The notes under the pieces: model-generated
Database searches by the model: none
Seen by the model: only the letters and a program-made list of their open reading frames with translations
What the model was told of the DNA's origin: nothing
Made by a program: the position numbers and the translations under genes
Part shown: piece after piece, positions 34,274-47,778 of the stretch
Layout of the letters: each line of letters begins with the position of its first letter
Numbering within the stretch: position 1 is the first letter of the stretch
NCBI RefSeq assembly: GCF_964340395.1
Contig: NC_135559.1
Location: 2,145,001 to 2,209,000 of the forward strand
Direction of reading: 5' to 3'
DNA length: 64,000 nucleotides
Source: Glandiceps talaboti
Taxonomy: Eukaryota; Hemichordata; Enteropneusta; Spengelidae

Positions 34274-34376
34274 AATATACGTTGTGGCGTTCTGCCCTCC
34301 CCGGCCTCCTCTGTGTGTTGACCAATGTGTGAGGGCGCCCTTCACGGCGTACCTTCGAGGCGTACCTTACAAACTT
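34274..34376. mobile_element. Palindromic MITE copy (family A)
   Basis: Left arm atacgttgtggcgttctgccctccccggcc; right arm ccaatgtgtgagggcgcccttcacggcgtacc, with 'gaggcgtaccttacaaac' duplicated at the right end. Confidence 0.65.
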
Positions 34377-34426
34377 TATCATTGCTCGTAGATACGCAGA
34401 TACGCATCAATGTGAAAGTTCTGTTT

Positions 34427-34795
<369 letters not shown>

Positions 34796-35891
34796 CAAAA
34801 TGGCAACATATTTATTCAAGGTTGCTCAATTAATGAAATTAATGTTGTATTATATTAAGGCCCTCAATCATCACAATAATCACACAGGAAAATGATTTTA
34901 AAAAAGTAGATAAAAATAAACTCAATAAGGCTAGCCGCTAGCTACTGACACTGAACATCCCAAAAAATAGGTTTGTATAAATACATGGCGTCAAAAGTGT
35001 GGAATCCTAAGTGTTATTGATTACTTCATAACATCATAACTTTTTTTACTATTGTCGACTGCGTATAAAAGTCATCATGCATGTTTATTTAAAGCCTTCA
35101 CAGTTTGGAAAATCATTATTTTGACGATCGATTGTGTACAAGTGATATGTTCCCTGTGATTCTCCTCATAATAAAGTATACGACCTCATCAGCAACGAAT
35201 GTAATTATTATAACAGTGAACGTGTCCTTGGTATCTCGATGGACCATAACGTTGGTGGCGCCTTTTCCCGGCGTCGGTACTGAAACATATGAAGGCAAGA
35301 TTGATGGTAACACATCAATCATTGTGCTCATCTACATCAAACACAGGAAGTGAGTGTCGCTTAAACATGTCTTCTAAATCATACGACCCAATGTCGACAC
35401 AAACTTATTTTGAATGTATCACATTTTATGACCCATAAACATTTATTTTCGAAAATTTAAGTTTGCTCTTGATGTTTGTTTGTTAACTTTTCTAATTTTC
35501 TAAATTTCTAATTTTCAATTCCGGATCCGTAGTTTGGTTTTAATTGGTATTGCTAATCTATCTAAAAAAATTATACAAGAACGAAACAATTTTCATCGGA
35601 ATTTGACAGGAACGGGAGAGATGGGAATGTTTGCAATTGACTTGTGACCTAGATCCATCCACATATATGATTAGTCATGATCATTCACCAAATGATGATG
35701 ACGAATAGTCACTCTACTAAATAACTTTCTGTTGAAAACATTAAATGGATATATGCATTTAACTGTCATCGATTTTCTCATTTATGAAACAGTTTAGGAA
35801 TAGAATGTCCTTGAAATAACTCATAGACATACTCAGTATGTTATAAATTTAAAGAACTATTCGGACAGCCTGAAGGCAATGTATGATCGCT

Positions 35892-35925
35892 ACCGACCGA
35901 CCGACCGACCGACCGACCGACCGAC
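35892..35925 (+). repeat. (CCGA)n microsatellite
   Basis: Eight perfect ACCG/CCGA units, unusually CpG-rich for this window. Confidence 0.9.
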
Positions 35926-36083
35926 ATATACTGAGTGGCAACTTTTATGCATTGTATCTATATTGTGTACGTCTGCTGTGAATCTGTAGGACTAGCTAAC
36001 ATAACAGTTACTCGTTATTTATAATTCATCCTTTATCTTCGTTCTGTGAATTTTTCTCCGCATCTTGAATTGTTTTCAATCCC

Positions 36084-36101
36084 CCCCTCTCTCACTCTCT
36101 C

Positions 36102-36143
<42 letters not shown>

Positions 36144-36175
36144 TCTCACTCACTCTCTCTCTCTCACTCTCTCTC

Positions 36176-36249
<74 letters not shown>
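36084..36249 (+). repeat. (CT)n microsatellite
   Basis: Long CT run with occasional CA interruptions in the first half. Confidence 0.95.
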
Positions 36250-36252
<3 letters not shown>

Positions 36253-36781
36253 TCTTGTCATTTGGTTTTCGTATAGTTATTGTTCCTTTTAAAAACGTCG
36301 ACATTATTTGAAGTTATTTAGTCTTTCACGTATTATTTCAGGTTGACTACAAACTTGATTAGTGTACATATGTAGACTTAAAATAAACGATAACTGATTA
36401 CATTGTCTATCTGTCTGTGTTGACGTGGATGATGTATGGAATGTGATACTCACCATGAGATCTCCTTTTGCAAACGAAGTAAAAATTGACACCTTATTCG
36501 TGGTGATACACGTTATTTAGCGACAATATCACTGTAATTACTTCCATATTGGTACGTGGCACTAAAACCATAAATAATTTTTTAATGATTTTCACGTCAG
36601 TTCCGAGACATATCTTTTTCCTCATTCAAATAAAATGTAAAGGCTGACGGAACCAAATTATCTAACTTCGGGTACTAGGTAATAAGGTATATATCACTCG
36701 AATCACTGGGATATGACATGACATACGACCTGACAGGATAACTAAGTAAAAATAGCAGATTTCTACTACAAGGCTACAGGC

Positions 36782-37258
<477 letters not shown>

Positions 37259-38480
37259 AAAAAGAATCTGGCCTTCCACATGACTTGTATGACGTCTACT
37301 TTTCTAGTTCAGAACACTTGGGAGCTATGGATAGAAGTCTGTAGCTTTACAGCTTTGAGTTTTGAGTTAAATGCTATTGAAACAAATGTAGATTAGCCTT
37401 TCAATATCCCTTCCAAACAGGTCAACAACATTTACAGCTCTCTATCAGACGACATGTCAATTCGTCAAAATATCTGAATAATTGCCGGTACAGATGCAAT
37501 TCTTGCTCTTTTTTTATCTATAAAGTTGTGCATTTACAGTCAATGTAAACGGCAGTAGGCACATATCCAAATACCGTTATATTATATATTTTGGAGGTCA
37601 ATACAATGTATACAGCTAAAGGGGTTTTTTTTGTTAATTTTTTTATATATCTGCCATTCATGCTATTTTGAGACATTTTTCTTACACTACATGAAAAACG
37701 ATAGGTCGGGTCTTGTAATCGGAACCAAATGTTTTGTTTTGTTTTGTTTTTACTGGGGAGAAAGATGTAGGCCTTATACAATTGTTCTAAATTTGTTTAT
37801 AAAAGCAAAAAGAAGAAGGGAGATAATGCAAGCATTAATAGTATCAATTTGATAGGATCATAGAATTCTCGCAAACTAGAGCTGGTATTTCTTTCGCGAC
37901 GGTGCCGTAAAAGAAGCTATATGGTTTACGACCATGGATCATGGATCATTATAAAAAAGATATATACTTCAGCTGTTGCTGTGTCATTGTTTGGTGTTGT
38001 TTCCGACACCCGCTATCATCTGATGTTGGCCATAAACCCACGGGAACCATACTAAATATCACACAGTATACGCAAACGCATTTTTTTAAAGTTCGAACTA
38101 AGTCTTAATAAACCTCAGACTAAACGTATACTGCACAAGTGACTGGTGTGAAACGAATTTAGAGTATTTCGCCTTGAATATCTGTGTATTTTCTATGCAA
38201 ATTCTCGTCGTAAGAGTGAAAAATTATCTGTGAAATTATCCGGTAGGCCCGATTTACTTTGGTAGGCCCACAGGCCACCAAGTGAACTGAGGTAGGCCTA
38301 AGCCGGCCTTAGGAGGCCTACTCTCCTTCTCAACCCGAACTCCCTAGCTCCGTACGTCTAAAACACAAAAACAATACACTGACTTAGGTCTACTGTGTAC
38401 AATGTTACTGTTTTGATAAATGGGAAAGGAATGTTGGCATTCTTATTTATGTGTTTTCATGTATAAGTACTTTGTCCATA

Positions 38481-38813
38481 AGTTGACTCACGCTTCCACG
38501 AACTGTTGTTCGGGATATCACGTTTCGACGTTCGGGTAAGTTCGGGGACAGTCTAGAAGGATATTTCATACTAACTTAGGGAACCATGATGTAATTTCGA
38601 CAAGGCTAGGAGGTATATTGTCTCGTTTTCAGAACGTCAACATTAGATAAATGCCAAGACGTTGAGTTGTTGAGTGCATCATAGTGTCAGAAACTCTTCG
38701 CTAATACACGTATCTCCCGAGTTAGCTGACATTTGCGAGTTGTCGAAGCTTAGTGAGAGCGTATCCTGAAACAAATTGTCAGTGTACGAAATTCGCGAAA
38801 GCGTGCAAAAAAG
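38481..38813 (+). promoter_or_regulatory. Probable promoter and 5' UTR exon of the BTB-kelch gene
   Basis: A locally CpG-richer stretch ends at a strong donor, AAAAAAG|GTAAGAAAA (exon end 38813). The kelch coding exon opens with acceptor ATGATAG|GTGTAGCC at 41297/41298, eight bases before its ATG, so an upstream non-coding exon is needed. Transcription start not located. Confidence 0.4.
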
Positions 38814-40689
38814 GTAAGAAAACCCATCCGCTTAAAATGTGTCATGTGTGTACGATGCCGAACTTGTGTACGTGAAGGGATTTTAAGACTTTCACTGAAT
38901 ATTGTAGAAACAAAGAAAAAAGTATATCGTAGCCAGCTTCGTAGAAGTAGAAAGCTGCGTTAACGTGAATTTTTTACAGGCGAAATATCACAATTCGGTG
39001 AAAACTGCAACGAAATTTCCCAAACGCATGCGGCATGGCTATCGAGTTGTAATTGCGCAGCGGCGAATTCTTTCAACGCAATCTAGTTCGGATCGACACG
39101 TGATGTATTGCGTTCTTTGTAAACTTTTGGAGGTCAAAGTTGTTATGGAATGGAATTCTCTCTGTTGTTGCGTAGTGGAAATGTGTGTACGTAGCACTAA
39201 ATCTCATCGACATTAAAAACGGTTGAATCGTCGTTCCCAGGGTTCACCTGTGTTTACTGGCTCAGAAGAGAAAGTGAGAAATATGTGAAGGTCTTCTTCA
39301 ATTGCTGACCTTGAGCCAAAACTTTTTTTTAGTTTTGCAGAATTTGAAACGAAGACTTTTTTAGTTTCCGACAAAAGATACGCGCGATAGTAAACTTAAT
39401 CAGTTTGTTTATGTCAAAAAGTAAAGGTTTGGTGCCAGCTTTTATATCTCTAACTTATGTTACATCTTGTCAAAAACTTATTTATACTTTCCAGTAGTGT
39501 TGACATCTGTAGGGGAAAAAGCTGCCAAGTCACAGAAGTAGATTTTGTATTAAAGGGGAACACCACTCCAGGAAATAGAGACATGTCCATAAAACATGAG
39601 TTCTGGAGAGTCATTTTATGATTTTACATCACAATTATTTGCAATTTCAGAGAAACGTCAACTTGATCTTGTGCATGTCTAATATAATTTATAGGGTCCT
39701 TTGTGATGTTATTTTTTCTGTTGAAATAATTTTTTAAAAATTCAAACAACCCAAATGATATTGAGTCATCAGTTATATAACATATCCAGTTACACTTAAC
39801 TTTTTACAGAGTGTTCCATAGTATGATAGTAGTATCACATTATAATGGGAGAGTGTTCAGTAGTGGTTATGGCATAATATCCAAGACAAGTTGTATATAT
39901 TTGAACAGAAAATATGGAATTTATACCCTGTTCACGTTACATTTTCGAAATTATTTCTTCAATTTATTTGCACATCATGTATTAATATTGTACTCATGAA
40001 ATTTTACTCAGTGAATCAAAAAAACTTCTTGGAAGGAAATCCCAAGTTTTCAGTGCACTGCACCCCTGAGGATACTGACAGTTTGCAAAAATTCAGGAGT
40101 CATTTCTGTGAGTTGAAATTGTCATTAGTAACTATGGAACTCAAAGTCCATTTAACATTTATTCTTGTAGTATTCTTTCATTCTCCAGTTTTTTTCTTCC
40201 TTCATTCAGAAAATAGTATAGTGCACATGTAAGAGTTTTGACTCAAAGTGACAAGTCCCCTTAGGTCACTCATAATATTTTCGTTTGGCTAAATAAAAAA
40301 AAATCAAGTAAAGTGTGACCCAGTCCAGGATCTAGTATGGCTATATATCATTTGAGATTCATCTCTCTGATAATGCTGACTAAGCACTATTTTCAAGGTT
40401 GAGGCACGTTGACCTCATTTGATACATCATCATGTTAGATCTCTAAATAGGTCATAAGAACTTGATGCTGTGTGGATGATGTGAGAACTTCCTGTTTATA
40501 TATATTTATTATATCATTGATTTGTAGAGGACTCTGTGTAAATATTTATTCAACATGTTCCGGTACATGTGTAGAACAGTTGCTATTTTATTGTGATGCA
40601 TAATACAACTGTTCATAACCTCTAACCCAACCATTACCCCAACTCACTAGATTTGATACAAATATGTATCTGTAGCATAGTGAGTACAC

Positions 40690-40950
40690 CGTTCTACACT
40701 TTTACTGATTATACATATTAGCTTTGTGTTAGGGGGTCTTACTGATTATACATATCAGCTTTGTGTTAGGGGGTCTTACTGATTATACATATCAGCTTTG
40801 TGTTAGGGGGTCTTACTGATTATACATATCAGTTTTGTGTTAGGGGGTCTTACTGATTATACATATCAGCTTTGTGTTAGGGGGTCTTACTGATTATACA
40901 TATCATCTTTGTGTTAGGGGGTCTTACTGATTATACATATCAGTTTCATT
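40690..40950 (+). repeat. ~36-bp tandem repeat
   Basis: Seven units of TACTGATTATACATATCAGC followed by TTTGTGTTAGGGGGTCT, in the proposed 5' UTR intron of the kelch gene. Confidence 0.9.
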
Positions 40951-41305
40951 TTGTTAGGGAGCCTAACTTTATTCCTTAATGAATAGATCACACTATGAGT
41001 ACCTACGAACTCGAACTGACAAGAATTAATGATATACAAGGTTGAGAATAAATTGCTTGTTAATACCAAGTGGCTCTAATATCATGAGGTGGAAAATTAT
41101 TTTCTCCTCTCTTAACCTAAGATGGTTTTCATTACCAGATATTCTGTAAACGACTGGAATAGACATATTAGAGAGACTATGATTGTGTACAGCCACTAAT
41201 AATATTGTGTAGAAATCCAAACTATGTCTTTTACATCAAGATAATACAATTGAATTGTATGTTTGATGAAATTTATTTGTATTTTTCATTATGATAGGTG
41301 TAGCC

Positions 41306-43543
41306 ATGGCAACTGAAGACGGTATCTATGGTTTTGCTCCTGACTCCACTTTCTATGGTGTTAGTTTGGTTGAACCTGACCAGAAATCATCTGATGTGAA
41401 CATTTACAAACAATCTAAGCATGCTGCCAACCTGGTAACAGCATTGCAACAAATGAAAGATGAACTGGATTTGATGGATACAGTGATCCATGTTAAAAAC
41501 TACCAGTTTCCTTGTCACCGTGCCATCCTTGCTGCAGGAAGTCCGTACTACAGTGAACGTTTTTCTTTGGAAAACATATCACAGCTACCAGAAGTCACTC
41601 ATATAGATGAGACCCAACTACAACCAGATATGGTGCAGCAGGTGATGAGTTATATCTACACTGGAAATGTTACAATAACACAACAGAATGCCAGTCAGTT
41701 ACTGCAAGAGTGTCATCATCATGAGCTGTTTCAAGGAAGAGAGGTTGAAAATGCTGTGAGTGGTTTTTTGTCCAGACAAATCTTAACCAATGCTGACTCA
41801 AGACTAGGTGACGTTGAAGAACGCTTTGAATTCCAGGAGTTCAACTTTGCTTCAAAAATACTTAAAAACTTAAATGAGCAACGCAAAGACAATATGTTCA
41901 CTGATGTCATTATAAAGGTTGGTGATGAAGAGTTTGCTTGCCATAAGGTTGTCTTGGCAGCAAACTGTGGATATTTTAAAGCAATGTTTTCAAGCAAGAT
42001 GCGAGAGGCAGAAGAAGGTATGATCACCGTGAATGGTTTACATCCGGCAATCATGAAAGCTTTGATCACCTACACATACTCTGGCAAATTAACGATGAAT
42101 ACTGGTAATGCGCAAGAAATGTTGGCATCGGCCAGTTTCTTGCAACATAAGTCAGCAATGTTAGCATGTTCTGAGTTTATGAAAACTGAATTCCATCCGA
42201 GTAACTGTCTTGGTATCTTACAATTTGCCAAAGATGTTGGATGTGATGAATTGTACAAAGAAGTAATGCAGTTCAGTCTCGCAAACTTCATGGCTACACG
42301 AGAATATGAAGAATTTCCTGATATGTCATCTGATCTGTTATCAAAGCTTATCGAAGATGATTATCTGAATGTAAAGAGAGAGGAACAAGTTTACGAGTCG
42401 GTTATGCAGTGGCTTCAGTATGATAAAGAGGAACGACAGTATGCATGGGGTAAACTGATGGAGAAAGTACGGCTACCGTTAATAGATGCAGCGTATGTCT
42501 CCAAATTTATTGAGTCAGATCCACTGATACGAAGGTGGTCATGTGTGATGTTACTGGTGGATGAAGCCAAGAGAATCAAACTTGCATCATGCAGAGGTGA
42601 GAAGATTAATGATATGGGAATGAAGCTACGATACTCCATGAAGAAAGAAGTTATGGTTACAGTTGGTGGTTTTACAGACAACCAACAATGGGTTCGCGAT
42701 GTTCGGTGTTTTAATCCTGAAGACGGAAAATGGATTGACCTGGCGCCATTCCCAGGTCGAAATCAACGATTTGCGTGTGTTGCTGTCAAGAATGATATTT
42801 ATGTAATCGGTGGTCAAGCCGACCACCAGACGGCTCATCTATCAGAGACTTTATCCGACGTCTGGAAATATGATTCATTTAACAATAAATGGACCAAAGT
42901 TGCCAGTTTAAACAAGCCTCGTCATGGCCATGGGGCAGCTGTCCTAGATGACAAAATTTATGTAGTTGGTGGCAAGATTGGATGGTCCAAAAAATTCAAT
43001 GAGGTCGAGAGATATGACCCAGAGTTAGATTTGTGGACCACCATTGGGCGTATTAAAGGACATTTTGTTGAGAGACCAGTCGTTTCAGCATATAAGGGGA
43101 AATTGTATGTCATTGGGTATTTCTTCCGTGATCCCGATGTCATTCATTGTTTTGACCCCCACACAGGCCTCTGGTCACAAATTCTTGGTGCTCTTCGAGT
43201 TTATGGTGACGGCATTGAAAATGCTGCCATTTTACGGGGTTCGATCTACTACATGGTCTACCGAGGTTTCGATAACCATGTGGTTGCATTCAATCCCCTC
43301 TCAAATGTTCGGATCCATGGTAAGTTGATGCCGGAGGGGAAATATCTCCATTCTTACGGCATTACAACAATTTCAGACAAAGTGTTCATATCTGGTGGCA
43401 GTAGACTTGACGCAGGGATTAATATACCATACATTGAATGTTATGATCTGGAAACAGATTCGTGGATGAGGGCAGCCATCATGCCACTACCACTCTGTGA
43501 GCATGGCTGTGTAACCATTCACAAATACATAGCAAATGAGTGA
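41306..43543 (+). CDS. Kelch-like protein with two tandem BTB domains (745 aa, single coding exon)
   Basis: Predicted Cullin-3 substrate adaptor or related scaffold. Start chosen at 41306 because it has strong GCCATGG context and follows the acceptor at 41297; an in-frame ATG at 41291 lies across that acceptor. Domains by residue: BTB-1 about 55-157 (DTVIHVKNYQFPCHRAILAA, PYYSERF, VMSYIYTGNV); BTB-2 about 185-295 (FTDVIIKVGDEEFACHKVVL, YFKAMFSS, LITYTYSGKL); BACK about 297-425; kelch propeller about 447-742 with five to six repeats, clear Gly-Gly blades at VTVGG, YVIGG, YVVGG and FISGG and two degenerate ones between. Canonical KLHL proteins have one BTB; I do not recognise a specific vertebrate orthologue. 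Confidence 0.93.
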   Translation: MATEDGIYGFAPDSTFYGVSLVEPDQKSSDVNIYKQSKHAANLVTALQQMKDELDLMDTVIHVKNYQFPCHRAILAAGSPYYSERFSLENISQLPEVTHIDETQLQPDMVQQVMSYIYTGNVTITQQNASQLLQECHHHELFQGREVENAVSGFLSRQILTNADSRLGDVEERFEFQEFNFASKILKNLNEQRKDNMFTDVIIKVGDEEFACHKVVLAANCGYFKAMFSSKMREAEEGMITVNGLHPAIMKALITYTYSGKLTMNTGNAQEMLASASFLQHKSAMLACSEFMKTEFHPSNCLGILQFAKDVGCDELYKEVMQFSLANFMATREYEEFPDMSSDLLSKLIEDDYLNVKREEQVYESVMQWLQYDKEERQYAWGKLMEKVRLPLIDAAYVSKFIESDPLIRRWSCVMLLVDEAKRIKLASCRGEKINDMGMKLRYSMKKEVMVTVGGFTDNQQWVRDVRCFNPEDGKWIDLAPFPGRNQRFACVAVKNDIYVIGGQADHQTAHLSETLSDVWKYDSFNNKWTKVASLNKPRHGHGAAVLDDKIYVVGGKIGWSKKFNEVERYDPELDLWTTIGRIKGHFVERPVVSAYKGKLYVIGYFFRDPDVIHCFDPHTGLWSQILGALRVYGDGIENAAILRGSIYYMVYRGFDNHVVAFNPLSNVRIHGKLMPEGKYLHSYGITTISDKVFISGGSRLDAGINIPYIECYDLETDSWMRAAIMPLPLCEHGCVTIHKYIANE

Positions 43544-44290
43544 AGAAGTCACAAAGCATTTCTTGCAAATTCAAAATGGTTCTGCCTTGTATTGAGGAAA
43601 TGCCCATGTGCATTATACTCAATGTCAAAGACAGCTACGCTTTGGTAGTTGAGGACATGTACAATGTGCTCACTGTCAAAGAAATCTGGACTTCCGTAGT
43701 CCAAGTTATGAAAAACTAAGTGCTTGAACATGCATGCAACTTAAGTACAATGAAAAGAAAGTAGTTATCCATGGATGGATACCACAGTAAATTGTACAGT
43801 CCATGTACGGAGAGTTTAGGATCGGAGTTTCTAGGATGAAATATTCCTGCATGGATAACCAAATATCCCAGAGATAGATTAAAACATTGTTCCTCTATCT
43901 CATACTAAACAGTAGGAGTTGTGGAAAAGTTTCTTGAGATCCCTAAAAAACAGGGTATAACAGAAGCTTTATAAAACACTTCCACATACACGAGTAATCA
44001 GTCAAGTATATAGTTGTAGTACATAAGCTATTCCAGGGGTTACTTTTCCAAATTTTAGCCAGCGGACAAGTACAAGAAGTTAAACTAGGTGCACAACTCC
44101 TCCAAATGTTACTAGGTACCCAGTACAAGAGTACAGTAAGCTATGAGGTACCTCATTTAAGATTAAAGTTAATATACAAGACCCATAAACGTTACATGTA
44201 AGTATACAACAGCCACCAATATGAACCTTAGATCTGAGAACCATAATGGATTTCGAACACCTGGTATACAAAAGGTATATGTAAAAATAT

Positions 44291-44324
44291 ATTCATATGC
44301 AAATGTATTAATTTGCATATGAAT
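44291..44324. repeat. Perfect short palindrome with two octamer motifs
   Basis: Arms of 14 bp (attcatatgcaaat / atttgcatatgaat) around a 6-bp loop. Each arm contains ATGCAAAT, the POU/octamer consensus, in opposite orientation. Confidence 0.7.
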
Positions 44325-45177
44325 GAGCTCGTCTGCTGTTAACGAATCTAGGAGTTCTTGCCATAATTTACATTTAGTGCTAGAATAAATTCATTTACAG
44401 TCAAGTAAATCGGACATTAATTTTAAGAACAAAGCAATTTTTAACAAGAGAAATTGTTAACTGAGTATTGTCAAACCTATGCTAAAATTTTTATATAACT
44501 ACTTGTGCATGTTAATCTGAATAAATTTACATCTATCGATAATTCTCTTACAAATTTACTTAAGTTTTACATCTCATTATGTATCTTATAAAACTAAATA
44601 TAATGATAGATTTATTTTGAAATATTCTTTATTTGAATTATATTTACTTGCATCTTTTTTATAACTATTTGTATTTTGCCAACATTTTGAAATACTCCAT
44701 TTTAAGTTAAAATATGATTCAGTTTATTTTGTTATCTGTAACCTTTTTTTATCATACTCCTATGTATCTTTTTTCAATACTCTGTATTTATTTTCCAAAA
44801 ATTTGGACAATATAGTTTTGACAATATCTTATTTGAAAATAGTTTTATGATGTTATTTCTGTTATTTCCATTATTACTACCAAACCAGAGTGAGTACAGA
44901 CTTTGAGTTAGGTGGCATGATGTTTTCATGTCTCACACAATGTTTTTTTATTACAAATTACATAAAACAAAATACAGACACTGATAGCATGTAGGCATAT
45001 CAAATGATACATTTGATCTCACTGTGAACACAAATCATCATCACTGTCAAGATGAAACAAGGAAGATTCAAACACAAAACTGTCTATTTGTGTTCAGTGA
45101 GATAAAATGTAACACTTTATGTGCAAGTGTGTTATCAGTGCCTGTGTTTTCTTGGCTTAATTTGTAGCATAAATGTA

Positions 45178-45755
45178 TGGAATGTAAAACACATTGTCCA
45201 TCTAATTGAAACTCTAAAGTCACTCTAGCTTGGTAGTAGATGACACTGTACTTGAAATCTAACACATTGTGCCATCTAATTGAAACTCTAATGTCACTCT
45301 AGTTTGGTAGTAGATGTCACTATTTGAAATCTAACACATTGTCCCATCTAATTGAAACTCTAAAGTCACTCTAGCTTGGTAGTAGATGACACTGTACTTG
45401 AAATCTAACACATTGTGCCATCTAATTGAAACTCTAATGTCACTCTAGTTTGGTAGTAGATGTCACTATTTGAAATCTAACACATTGTCCCATCTAATTG
45501 AAACTCTAAAGTCACTCTAGTTTGGTAGTAGATGTCACTGTACTTGAAATCTAACACATTGTGCCATCTAATTGAAACTCTAAAGTCACTCTAGCTTGGT
45601 AGTAGATGACACTACTTGAAATCCAACACATTGTCCCATCTAATTGAAACTCTAAAGTCACTCTAGTTTGGTAGTAGATGACACTACTTGAAATCCAACA
45701 CATTGTCCCATCTAATTGAAACTCTAAAGTCACTCTAGTTTGGTAGTATATGGAC
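45178..45755 (+). repeat. ~72-80-bp tandem array
   Basis: About eight units with core CACATTGTSCCATCTAATTG, AAACTCTAAAGTCACTCTAG and TTTGGTAGTAGATGACACT. Alternating variants suggest a higher-order two-unit repeat in the first half. Confidence 0.9.
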
Positions 45756-46555
45756 CCAACTTCTTTTATAATTGATATGTCTAAGATATTTATTTGCATG
45801 TCTCCATTATTTATTTTCTGTTATTACAGTAACTTTTATGATAAGATGCAAATCTCTAGTCTTTTCCTTCAACCAGCTGGGAAATACTAATGTAATATCT
45901 CATCACTACATCTTACCAGTTTGTGCCAGCCTTAATAAGTATAACTACCAATGATATAATCTACCATATATAGTGCCTAGTCATCCTATCTGCATGATGA
46001 CATTGGCGTGTTTTGTACTGCACATTTGACTTGTGTTCAATTTTCTATCCAGCCGAATACAAAACCTTGATATTTACACCAGTGTGCCTTCAAAGTGAAT
46101 TTGATGTTCCGCTAACTCACAACAATCTTTTGTGACTCACTTTGCCGGTAGCCCCTTTCTCTTACTGTGTGTTTAACTCACAAGCAAACCTAGTTTTATG
46201 ACTTGTCTAACCAGGTAATCATCTTGTCACAAGCATTTTTCTTAAATTAACTAGATGTTGGTCTAGTTCGTAAAACATTTTCATCCTCAAAAGGCGACAC
46301 ATTTCTTACAATTGCTGTGTAGAGTGATAGATTCATTGTTGATGGTGCTCCTGTAAGCCATCTTGATTTGTCAAGGAATGTTTCATCAGTTTTCATTTCT
46401 ACCTGGTGGTATATCAAAGCTTGCCTCCTTGCAGTCAGAAGATTGCTAGTAGTGAAACATAAGTAAATCGTAAACAGTGTTTAAAGGGTTCACACAATGA
46501 TGAATCTATCAGTCTAAGGACCAAGTTTTGAAAATGTTGCAATACCCTTATGTTA

Positions 46556-46637
46556 AGACTGTAAGATACGTCATGTCATTCTGCCCTCACCAGCTGTCGA
46601 CTGTGAGGGCGCTCTGTCATGGCATACCTTGCAGACT
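46556..46637. mobile_element. Palindromic MITE copy (family A), most compact
   Basis: Left arm agactgtaagatacgtcatg...ctgccctcac pairs with right arm gtgagggcgctctg...catggcataccttgcagact; almost the whole 82 bp is palindrome. Confidence 0.75.
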
Positions 46638-47399
46638 ACCTTATGTCATGATAAAAAAATGTGGAAGGCATATTGTGAAACCCTAGTATACAAATGAAAT
46701 CTTGTACAAGCTTGTTTGTCTGTAACCTGATTTAAATTTTTCCAATTCAATAATACAAAGTTTCTGATGACTTTTTTTCATAACAAGATATCCTGACTCG
46801 CTAAACTCAAAATTTACAGGGAGAAAGAAAGACTGAAATAATGCAGACCAAGAGATTATTTCATTTTTGACATCTTTTCCACATATGAAGACACAGAGTA
46901 CTTCAGTTTTCCTGACAACAGTGCCATCTACAGATGTTATTGATGTAGGCAAAGAAAAAGTAACTTGTTCTGTCGCATGAGGGTGCTATTCCTTGAGAAG
47001 GTGTGCCAAAATCCGTTTCTGATCACATACAAGATGAATTAGGAGTTCTAGCAATGTAATACTGACAAAAGTGCCTTTTTACACATATGTATTTCATAGC
47101 GAAAAAGACCATAGATTTCTCTTTGGAATACATGCATATAGTAAGGAAGGTAAATAATTTTATCAAATGGTCGCATTGAATACAAAACTATAGTTGAAAA
47201 CTACTACTAGTCTAAAAGTGTCTTTTACCATATAGCTACACCAAATAATATGAATTTGGACTTTTATTCTTTGTTGCATTTTAAAACTGATACTTAGTAT
47301 TTCAATGTTAACCAGAATGCTACTATATGCATGAATAGTGTGCTTTTCTAGCAGTTGTGATTCTAGACAATAATGTCTTGTCTTACCACCCTAAATGGT

Positions 47400-47778
47400 C
47401 TGATCTGAAAGGTGTTGATATGTAAGGGTGCCCTGACATGTCGATACGTAGGGGTACCCTGACATGACAGCGAAGGTGTCCATACGTAGGGGTACCCTGA
47501 CATGACAGTGAAGGTGTCCATACGTAGGGGTGCCCTGGCATGACAGCAAAGGTGTCGATACGTAGGGGTGCCCTGACATGACAGCAAAGGTGTCGATACG
47601 TAGGGGTGCCCTGACATGACAGCAAAGGTGTCGATACGTAGGGGTGCCTTGACATGACAGCAAAGGTGTCGATACGTAGGGGTGCCTTGACATGACAGCA
47701 AAGGTGTCGATATGTAGGGGTGCCCTGACATGACAGCAAAGGTGTGGATACGTAGGGGTGCCCTGACATGACAGCATA
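47400..47778 (+). repeat. 38-bp tandem array
   Basis: Ten units of GGTGTCGATACGTAGGGGTG followed by CCCTGACATGACAGCAAA. As 38 is not a multiple of 3 and the unit lacks minus-strand stops, all three minus frames stay open; this is not evidence for coding. Confidence 0.92.

Noticed and set aside
35105-35353. 82-codon plus frame and overlapping 71-codon minus frame
   Set aside because: No recognisable motif, splice partners or homology that I can recall; no more than expected by chance.
38965-39216. 83-codon plus frame in the presumed 5' UTR intron of the kelch gene
   Set aside because: No motif; composition like the surrounding non-coding DNA.
46683-46952. 89-codon minus-strand frame
   Set aside because: Non-repetitive, but no domain, Kozak context or splice signals that support a gene.
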